From 1-14-0-20-39-34 sp043800545 (GTDB lineage Bacteria; Patescibacteriota; Patescibacteriia; Magasanikbacterales; UBA922), in assembly GCA_043800545.1 (NCBI GenBank), contig JAZDMW010000071.1:1-6186 (forward strand): DNA of 6,186 nt, in the 5' to 3' direction. Of this stretch, positions 1 to 4,542 are shown piece after piece. The number at the start of each line of letters is the position of its first letter. The stretch's first letter is position 1. The notes under the pieces were generated by a model. The model ran no database searches. It saw only the letters and a program-made list of their open reading frames with translations, and was not told where the DNA came from. The position numbers and the translations under genes were made by a program.

Positions 1-1142
1 ACAGAAGTGGCGTATCCAAGATCATTAATATACTCTCCCATTCCTCCAACCCCGATTGGATACCCAAGAGTTACAGGAAGTTTGAGTTCATTTTTTGCTA
101 GATCCACAATTCCAGGTACTTTTACACCACCACCCGTAAGCACAACCCCTGCAGGAAGCATACCACATCTGTCTACTTTGGAAAGTTCATCATTTATTTT
201 ATCAAAAATTTCCGCGAAACGTGCACTCATAATTTCTGAAATATATTGTTTGGATATGAGTTCACTTTCCTGTGCACCGAAATCAGAGAGATCAATCGTA
301 TCTGCCATATTTAGTTTCTTGGTAATATTTTCTGTAAAATGTTTCTTTACTTCTTCGGCAACATCCACTGAAGTACGAAGTCCAATTGCAAGATCATTCG
401 TCACAAGATCGGATCCAATTGGCAACACGGCAGTATGTATAATATCTCCACCTTCATACACAATCATGTTCGTACTTGGTCCCCCGATATTTACAACAAC
501 AACACCAAGTTCCTTTTGTCTCATGGTAGTAACAGCATCACCAACAGCCAAGATAGAAAGAACTAAATCATCTATTTCTACACTTGTTCTATATATTGCT
601 TTTGTAATATTTTTAAGGTGAGAACTCAGACCATGAACCATTTGTGTTTCTACTTCAAGGCGCATACCGGTCATACCAATAGGATCCTTGATTCCGGTCT
701 GTCCATCTACACTAAAATTTCTTGGAACAACATGAAGAACTTCATAATTGAGTGGTGGATTAATAGTCCTTGCTGCCTCTACAGCTCTGTCTATATCGTC
801 CTGTGTTATTTCTCCATCAGACTTTGCGACAGCAACGACTCCTTTACTTGTTTGTGAAATAATATCTGCTCCTGAAATTCCCACCCAAATATTTTCTACA
901 CGAAAACCAACTAATCGTTCAGCTTTTTCTAATGCCTCAGAAACAGAAGAAACCAAGTCTTCTATACTCGTTACATTTCCCTTTTGCATTCCTATTGAGG
1001 GGACTTCAATAGCCCCAATAATTTGTATATTGGTATGGTCATGTTCTCGGTCAAGCAAAATTTGCCCAATTGCTACGCGAATAGCAGTTGAGCCGATATC
1101 TAATGCTGTAATGTAGTTTGCTTGATTTTTTCCTCTTACCAT
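1..1142 (-). CDS. ftsA: Cell division protein FtsA (C-terminus cut by window edge)
   Basis: This is the actin-like ATPase that tethers FtsZ filaments to the membrane and recruits later division proteins. I translated the minus strand from the ATG at 1142; 380 codons are visible. The phosphate-1 loop is ALDIGSTAIRVAIG (residues 13-26). The FtsA-specific SHS2 (1C) subdomain follows at about 80-170, including DGQTGIKDPIGMTGMRLEVE. The phosphate-2 loop NIGGPSTNM starts at 218 and the adenosine motif LTGGG is at 335-339. The visible end (YPIGVGGMGEYINDLGYATS) matches the usual FtsA segment about 30-40 residues before the C-terminus, so the terminal amphipathic helix is outside the window. An in-frame stop lies about 24 nt upstream of the ATG with no other start between, which fixes the start. 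Phosphate 2 normally begins with Asp; here it is Asn218. Its own promoter lies in the dgkA-ftsA gap. Family assignment is very secure; the effect of Asn218 is unknown. Confidence 0.96.
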   Translation of the reverse strand, partial: MVRGKNQANYITALDIGSTAIRVAIGQILLDREHDHTNIQIIGAIEVPSIGMQKGNVTSIEDLVSSVSEALEKAERLVGFRVENIWVGISGADIISQTSKGVVAVAKSDGEITQDDIDRAVEAARTINPPLNYEVLHVVPRNFSVDGQTGIKDPIGMTGMRLEVETQMVHGLSSHLKNITKAIYRTSVEIDDLVLSILAVGDAVTTMRQKELGVVVVNIGGPSTNMIVYEGGDIIHTAVLPIGSDLVTNDLAIGLRTSVDVAEEVKKHFTENITKKLNMADTIDLSDFGAQESELISKQYISEIMSARFAEIFDKINDELSKVDRCGMLPAGVVLTGGGVKVPGIVDLAKNELKLPVTLGYPIGVGGMGEYINDLGYATS

Positions 1143-1147
1143 AGATG

Positions 1148-1183
1148 AAAAATTGCACTCTCTTCAACTTGAGTACTTTTTTT
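1148..1183 (-). other. Hairpin in ftsA 5' leader
   Basis: Minus-strand RNA can fold GUACUC (1176-1171) with GAGUGC (1160-1155), six pairs including one G-U, around a 10-nt loop. Flanking A7 (1183-1177) and U5 (1152-1148) could extend it across an AA bulge. It resembles a weak intrinsic terminator after dgkA. However, the predicted ftsA start point (about 1180) lies just upstream, so ftsA mRNA would begin with this structure. A 5'-stabilising hairpin is an equally good reading. The stem is short and AU-rich, so function is uncertain. Confidence 0.35.
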
Positions 1184-1186
1184 ATA

Positions 1187-1215
1187 ATTGTACCACTATT
1201 TATGAAATAACTCAA
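1187..1215 (-). promoter_or_regulatory. Sigma70-type promoter for ftsA
   Basis: On the minus strand, TTGAGT (1215-1210) and TACAAT (1192-1187) are separated by exactly 17 nt. A TG dinucleotide sits one base upstream of the -10, giving an extended -10 (TGGTACAAT). The predicted start is near 1180, an A, leaving a leader of about 38 nt before the ftsA ATG. The -35 lies inside the last codons of dgkA, so ftsA can be expressed independently of the upstream unit. The hexamers match consensus at 4/6 and 5/6. This is a sequence prediction only. Confidence 0.6.
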
Positions 1216-1558
1216 TAATATATGGATAAAAAATGTATACACCCATAATGAATGCACAAAATGAGACTAATAAAACCATCCCCGCACTGATATCTTTTAC
1301 GAGTTCAACCTGATGATGGAGTCTTGGTTTTACTATATCTATTATTTTTTCAAAAGCACTGTTCAATAACTCGCAAGAAAGCACTGCAAAAATTAAAGTA
1401 ACAATAAAAAGCCATTCAGTACGTGAAAGCTGAAAATAAGAACCCAATACAATTACCAATACTCCAACAATAGATTGAATACGAAAATTCATTTCATTCT
1501 TCCATACATATCTTATACCTTTCAAAGCATAAGACATACTTTTCAAAAAGTGTCTCAT
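1196..1558 (-). CDS. dgkA: Diacylglycerol/undecaprenol kinase family membrane protein
   Basis: This is a small integral membrane lipid kinase (DAGK_prokar family). Members phosphorylate diacylglycerol (E. coli DgkA) or undecaprenol (Gram-positive UdpK/DgkA), feeding lipid or cell-wall carrier recycling. At 120 aa it has the usual family length. Visible signatures are the N-terminal amphipathic part with KNEMNFRIQ (20-28), helix 1 at about 29-45, and helix 2 (49-66) running into the catalytic ELLNSAFEKIID (63-74, with Glu63, Asn66 and Glu70 at conserved positions). VKDISAGMVLL (87-97) follows and begins helix 3. The ATG overlaps the ybeY stop (ATGA), and an AAGGA ribosome binding site lies 6 nt upstream, so translation is probably coupled. 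Substrate cannot be decided from sequence; undecaprenol is plausible because of the cell-envelope and division neighbours. The gene ends in TAG within the promoter of ftsA. Confidence 0.93.
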   Translation of the reverse strand: MRHFLKSMSYALKGIRYVWKNEMNFRIQSIVGVLVIVLGSYFQLSRTEWLFIVTLIFAVLSCELLNSAFEKIIDIVKPRLHHQVELVKDISAGMVLLVSFCAFIMGVYIFYPYIIELFHK

Positions 1559-1995
1559 ATATTTTCCTTAAGAATTTTTTCCTGCAATAAAAACATTTTC
1601 TTTGCTGCTTTTGGTTTTGCATGATCATAACCCAACAAATGAAGCATACCATGAATAAGCATTCTCATAAATTCTTCTTGGAACGAAATTTTATTTTGTT
1701 TTGCTTGTTTTTTTATCCGCGGAATAGAAATAAATATTTCACCAAGCTCATCTGAATCAAAAAAATGTTCACCCTCTTGTATTGCAAAAGACAATACATC
1801 AGTTGTGGAATTTTTTCTACGAAATTGAGAATTTAATTGCTTCATTTTCGTATCCCCTATCAAATGAATACTGACACTCTTTGGCTTTTCTCTTGTCATA
1901 CGCAAAACAGAAGATACAATTGCTTGTATCTTCTTTTCAGATATGGAAATAGTACATCGAACGGTTTTGTAGATAAGGCATTCCATACAATTCAT
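1555..1995 (-). CDS. ybeY: Endoribonuclease YbeY (rRNA maturation factor)
   Basis: YbeY is a zinc-dependent single-strand endoribonuclease involved in 16S rRNA 3'-end maturation and ribosome quality control (UPF0054 family). The hallmark H-x3-H-x5-H zinc site is intact as HGMLHLLGYDH (His115, His119, His125). Other conserved blocks are the RNA-surface Arg59 in NSQFRRKN, TDVLSF (65-70) and LGEIFIS (84-90). At 146 aa it is about normal length (E. coli about 155). The ATG overlaps the TAA of the upstream TSP3 gene by one base (TAATG). A purine-rich AGGAGG (2017-2012) lies 16 nt upstream, too far for ideal spacing, so reinitiation after the upstream stop is likely. Met4 (1986) is a possible alternative start. 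It ends in TGA, overlapping dgkA by 4 nt. The ybeY-dgkA pairing is common in bacteria. Confidence 0.96.
   Translation of the reverse strand: MNCMECLIYKTVRCTISISEKKIQAIVSSVLRMTREKPKSVSIHLIGDTKMKQLNSQFRRKNSTTDVLSFAIQEGEHFFDSDELGEIFISIPRIKKQAKQNKISFQEEFMRMLIHGMLHLLGYDHAKPKAAKKMFLLQEKILKENI
1565..1569 (-). promoter_or_regulatory. Shine-Dalgarno site of dgkA
   Basis: AAGGA on the minus strand, 6 nt before the dgkA ATG at 1558 and inside the last codons of ybeY. It is the only well-spaced ribosome binding site in the TSP3-ybeY-dgkA unit and supports the chosen start. Confidence 0.65.
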
Positions 1996-3227
1996 TACTC
2001 AATAATGAGCGCCTCCTCAACTGGTATTTCTTCTTCGACTCCAACTTCAACTACTGTTTCTTCTGTAGGTACCTCTGGTACTTCTGGTACTTGTGGTATT
2101 GCTGTTTGTTCAGCAATTTCACTCATAGTACCTCTTGGTCTAAAACTTTGTATCATCATTTCAAAAATATGTCTATATCCGATTTCAGTCACTATCCCCG
2201 GCTGATACACCAATACAAATACATTTGTTGGGGTCACATAATATGCTACCAAATCATCCGTACGTTTCATACCATTTACACCAAAACGATTAACAATTTC
2301 GCGAAGTTCAGAAAATTTTTCACCTTCAATATTTTCTGCAAACCAATCTTCAAATGACTGCGTAGCGAGTTTTGTAAAACTTTGTATTTCAATATATTCA
2401 CCAGTACTTGCACTAAACAATACCTGCTGTCCTGAGATATCCACTTCTCCAAAATTCCACACGGTTGGATAATATGTTTTATATCCATACACTGTACTGG
2501 TATATTCTTTTACCAAACCAGAATCAATAATCTTTACTGGTGCAAATCCAGCTGGATTATACAAATTTCTCATCTCTTGCCCATCAAAATAGTCATCTCC
2601 ATCAGTATCATAAACACCAGTATCTGTTTGGAACAAAGCTTCTTCCAAATCTGTCATTGCATCTTGATCCGTATCTACGGTATTTACATAAAATATGGTT
2701 GGAAATGCTAATTTCTTTCCAGGAAGTGCTACTTCTTCTGTTTCCTCTACAATCTCTTCAGTAGTGGTTGGTGTTTCTGGAATGACTACCTCAGGTATAT
2801 TTACTTCTTCTGAAACAGGAGGTTCTTGTATTACTTGAGCTGGTGCTTTTCCTCGATAATCTGTCCAATAATAATAAAATGAAATAAGAGCTACCACCAA
2901 TACAAAACCAACAATAGTAAATACCCAAGGAAATCCACCTTTCTTTTGAGGAACAGGAGCTCCTTGTTTTTGTATTTTATTTCCTTCCTCCATTGAAATC
3001 CCTGAAATTTGTTTTTTTTCTTCTAATCCTTGTTTTGGAATTTCATTTTTCTTTTCTTCCTTAAAAGAAACAACACTTGTAACACTCGGTTTGCCATTTT
3101 CTGCCTGAACATTATATATTACAGGATCCTGTCCACCATAAAAATCGCCTGGAATAACAGAAATATCCGCATTTATTTTTTTCGGAGTATTTTCTTCAAG
3201 AGGAGATTGTTTTTTTGATCCAAACAT
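1995..3227 (-). CDS. Membrane-anchored TSP3-repeat protein with C-terminal PsbP-like domain (410 aa)
   Basis: I do not recognise a named gene. The layout is: a hydrophilic, probably cytosolic N-terminus (1-98) containing ISVIPGDFYGG (22-32); one transmembrane helix (about 99-121) preceded by QKKGG; and an acidic Pro/Glu/Thr stalk (about 125-170). Then come TSP3-type calcium-binding repeats (184-228) with DTDQDAMTDLEEA and DTDGDDYFDGQE, closing with YNPAG. A globular region (about 240-365) follows, starting VYGYKTYYPTVWNFG, which resembles PsbP-like secreted domains. The acidic tail (367-410) has a VPE repeat. Positive charge before the helix suggests the C-terminal part is outside the cell. 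The function is unknown; a calcium-stabilised surface or envelope protein is the inference. It starts 7 nt after the previous gene with no visible Shine-Dalgarno and overlaps ybeY by 1 nt. Confidence 0.85.
   Translation of the reverse strand: MFGSKKQSPLEENTPKKINADISVIPGDFYGGQDPVIYNVQAENGKPSVTSVVSFKEEKKNEIPKQGLEEKKQISGISMEEGNKIQKQGAPVPQKKGGFPWVFTIVGFVLVVALISFYYYWTDYRGKAPAQVIQEPPVSEEVNIPEVVIPETPTTTEEIVEETEEVALPGKKLAFPTIFYVNTVDTDQDAMTDLEEALFQTDTGVYDTDGDDYFDGQEMRNLYNPAGFAPVKIIDSGLVKEYTSTVYGYKTYYPTVWNFGEVDISGQQVLFSASTGEYIEIQSFTKLATQSFEDWFAENIEGEKFSELREIVNRFGVNGMKRTDDLVAYYVTPTNVFVLVYQPGIVTEIGYRHIFEMMIQSFRPRGTMSEIAEQTAIPQVPEVPEVPTEETVVEVGVEEEIPVEEALIIE
2069..2101 (-). repeat. 9-nt coding tandem repeat (Val-Pro-Glu)
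   Basis: On the + strand the unit GGTACYTCT (third copy GGTACTTGT) runs for about 3.6 copies: 2069-2077, 2078-2086, 2087-2095, plus a partial GGTATT. In the minus-strand gene it encodes the string IPQVPEVPEVPT in the C-terminal tail of the 410-aa TSP3 protein. Such units can change copy number by slippage. Confidence 0.75.
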
Positions 3228-3234
3228 AATGAAA

Positions 3235-4092
3235 CTAAATTGAAGACGTTACGTTTGTTTTTTCTGTAGTTGCTTTTTCATTATTTAAAAAATCTGTGAG
3301 TCTCCCAGGACCCATAGGATTAAATCCTGCACGAACTTCTTGTCCATCCATATAATTATCTTTATCACTATCTGGATTGAGTGGATCAGTACCCCAAATA
3401 GTATGTTCCTCACTATCACTTAACATATCTGCATCAGTATCCCAATTCCTTGGATCAGTTCCAATATCGTTTTCAGTAAAATCATCCAAACCATCTTCAT
3501 CAGTATCCACAACATCTCCGAACAAAAGGGTAGAATCTTTATCACCAACAGGAGTACCCTCAGCAGACTCTTCTTCTTTCGTTGCTTGTGTTACTGGAGG
3601 GGTTGTTTCTTCAGTGATAATTTCTTCTTCAACGACTGGTGGAATGGTAGTTGTTTCTTCAACTACTTCTTTTTCTACACCAGTTGTAGCATAGTAATTT
3701 GTATAATAATACCAGGCTCCATAGGCACCACCACCAACGACCAAAAGGACAAAAAATATGATAAATATAACTTTTCCAAAATTTGGTTCTTTTGCCTCAT
3801 AAGTCTGCATGGTTGGAACTTGAGAAGGTACCGGTGTTGGGAAAGAAGCTGGATATGATTCTTTTCCGACTAATCCTTCGCCAAACGGAGGGGTCGTCAT
3901 AACTGGAGTTTGTGGAACACTTTCCTTTGGACGGAGAATGCCCGCTTCCATAGCAGAAGGAATTTCCTCACCTTGTGGAGAAACCTGTTCATTATTTACT
4001 GGCTCATTTCCAGAAAAAATATCTTCAGGTTCACCGACAGGAAGATTTCCAGGAATTTGTCCTGAACCGCTTGTATTTTGATCTTCAAACAT
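3235..4092 (-). CDS. Membrane-anchored TSP3-repeat protein (285 aa)
   Basis: This is an unnamed paralogue-like neighbour of the 410-aa and 127-aa proteins. The N-terminal 106 residues are hydrophilic and rich in Pro, Glu and Gly, with the acidic motif GNLPVGEPEDIFSG at 15-28. A single transmembrane helix spans about 107-129 (GKVIFIIFFVLLVVGGG). A Glu/Thr/Pro stalk covers about 138-185. TSP3 repeats (196-264) follow: DTDEDGLDD, then DTDADMLSD with GTDP, then DSDKDNYMDGQE, closing FNPMGPGRL. Alternating Asp residues are the known calcium ligands of this repeat family. A short Thr/Asn-rich tail ends the protein. The long N-terminus and lack of a cleavable signal suggest a type II single-pass protein with repeats outside, although topology is inferred. 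The gap to the upstream gene is 29 nt and to the downstream gene 7 nt, as in an operon. No Shine-Dalgarno is visible before the ATG. Confidence 0.85.
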   Translation of the reverse strand: MFEDQNTSGSGQIPGNLPVGEPEDIFSGNEPVNNEQVSPQGEEIPSAMEAGILRPKESVPQTPVMTTPPFGEGLVGKESYPASFPTPVPSQVPTMQTYEAKEPNFGKVIFIIFFVLLVVGGGAYGAWYYYTNYYATTGVEKEVVEETTTIPPVVEEEIITEETTPPVTQATKEEESAEGTPVGDKDSTLLFGDVVDTDEDGLDDFTENDIGTDPRNWDTDADMLSDSEEHTIWGTDPLNPDSDKDNYMDGQEVRAGFNPMGPGRLTDFLNNEKATTEKTNVTSSI

Positions 4093-4121
4093 AAGAATGG
4101 TTATTATGCAAAAAATTTTGT

Positions 4122-4505
4122 TTATTGTAGTTTTCCAGGACCTGCAGGATTATATCCATTCAAGACCTCGTACCCATCTGGGAAATTATCTCCATCTGAA
4201 TCCACATTTTTTGGATCAGTTTTCCATTGATCAATCTCACTCACATCACTCAAACCATCACCATCGGTATCATAATCAAAATCACTCGTTCCTAATTCTT
4301 TTTCTTTTTCATCAAGAATAGTATCTCCATCTTTATCATTATCAAATGGAGTTGTTGTCGCTGTTTCCTGAATTATTTCTTCGGTTTTCTTTTCTTCTAC
4401 TGGAACATTTACTTCTGATGAAGTATTTTTCTTCATTTCAATTACATAAAATCCCACTCCTAATATAATGAGTAACACAAGAATAATTGCAATTTTCTTT
4501 CCCAT
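4122..4505 (-). CDS. Small membrane-anchored TSP3-repeat protein (127 aa)
   Basis: This is the simplest of the three TSP3 proteins. It begins MGKKIAIILVLLIILGVGFYV, a signal-anchor helix (about 4-22) after two lysines with no lipobox or obvious cleavage site. A short acidic linker (about 30-52, VEEKKTEEIIQETATTT) leads to TSP3 repeats: DNDKDGDTILDEKE (55-68), DYDTDGDGLSDVSE (77-90) and DSDGDNFPDGYE (102-113). It closes GYNPAGPGKLQ at the C-terminus. The Asp-rich loops are of the known calcium-binding type. The predicted place is the outer face of the membrane; no enzymatic domain is present. A promoter sits directly upstream with its -10 only 7 nt from the ATG, so the message is probably leaderless. 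It appears to be the first gene of the TSP3-ybeY-dgkA unit. Confidence 0.85.
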   Translation of the reverse strand: MGKKIAIILVLLIILGVGFYVIEMKKNTSSEVNVPVEEKKTEEIIQETATTTPFDNDKDGDTILDEKEKELGTSDFDYDTDGDGLSDVSEIDQWKTDPKNVDSDGDNFPDGYEVLNGYNPAGPGKLQ

Positions 4506-4512
4506 ATATATT

Positions 4513-4542
4513 ATTATATCATTTTTCTCAAATTACCGACAA
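4513..4542 (-). promoter_or_regulatory. Extended -10 promoter for the TSP3-ybeY-dgkA unit
   Basis: On the minus strand a perfect TATAAT (4518-4513) is preceded by TGA, giving the extended form TGATATAAT. TTGTCG (4542-4537) lies 18 nt upstream as a 4/6 match to the -35, within the end of the upstream coding region. Only seven bases (AATATAT) separate the -10 from the ATG at 4505. Transcription would therefore start at or next to the A of the start codon. Confidence 0.62.

Noticed and set aside
7..857. Plus-strand open frames of 204 and 79 codons
   Set aside because: They lie antisense to ftsA, whose minus-strand translation shows clear family motifs; the plus-strand products are Ser/Thr/Pro-rich shadow sequence.
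1051..1257. Minus-strand 68-codon frame across the dgkA-ftsA gap
   Set aside because: It overlaps both genes out of frame and has no recognisable features.
1555..1558. Alternative genetic code (UGA as Gly), known in some CPR lineages
   Set aside because: UGA serves as the ybeY stop at a normal family length and in a normal ATGA overlap, and no well-supported gene here contains in-frame UGA.
3377..3858. Plus-strand open frames opposite the 285-aa TSP3 gene
   Set aside because: The Ser/Val-rich and Phe/Cys-rich products are complements of Asp/Glu-rich codons in the minus-strand gene.
4103..4108. CATAAT on the minus strand, 10 nt before the ATG of the 285-aa gene, as a second promoter
   Set aside because: It is a 5/6 -10 match in AT-rich DNA, without an extended TG and without a convincing -35 at 16-18 nt.
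4109..4122. A/T palindrome CAAAAAATTTTG between the 127-aa and 285-aa genes as a terminator
   Set aside because: The stem has only A-T pairs except the ends and leaves no loop; it is expected by chance at this base composition.
2544..4343. Asp-rich DxDxDG loops as EF-hands or dockerin modules
   Set aside because: The spacing with G-L-x-D-x-x-E and the GTDP turn fits TSP3 repeats; no flanking EF helices or dockerin duplicated 22-residue pattern is seen.
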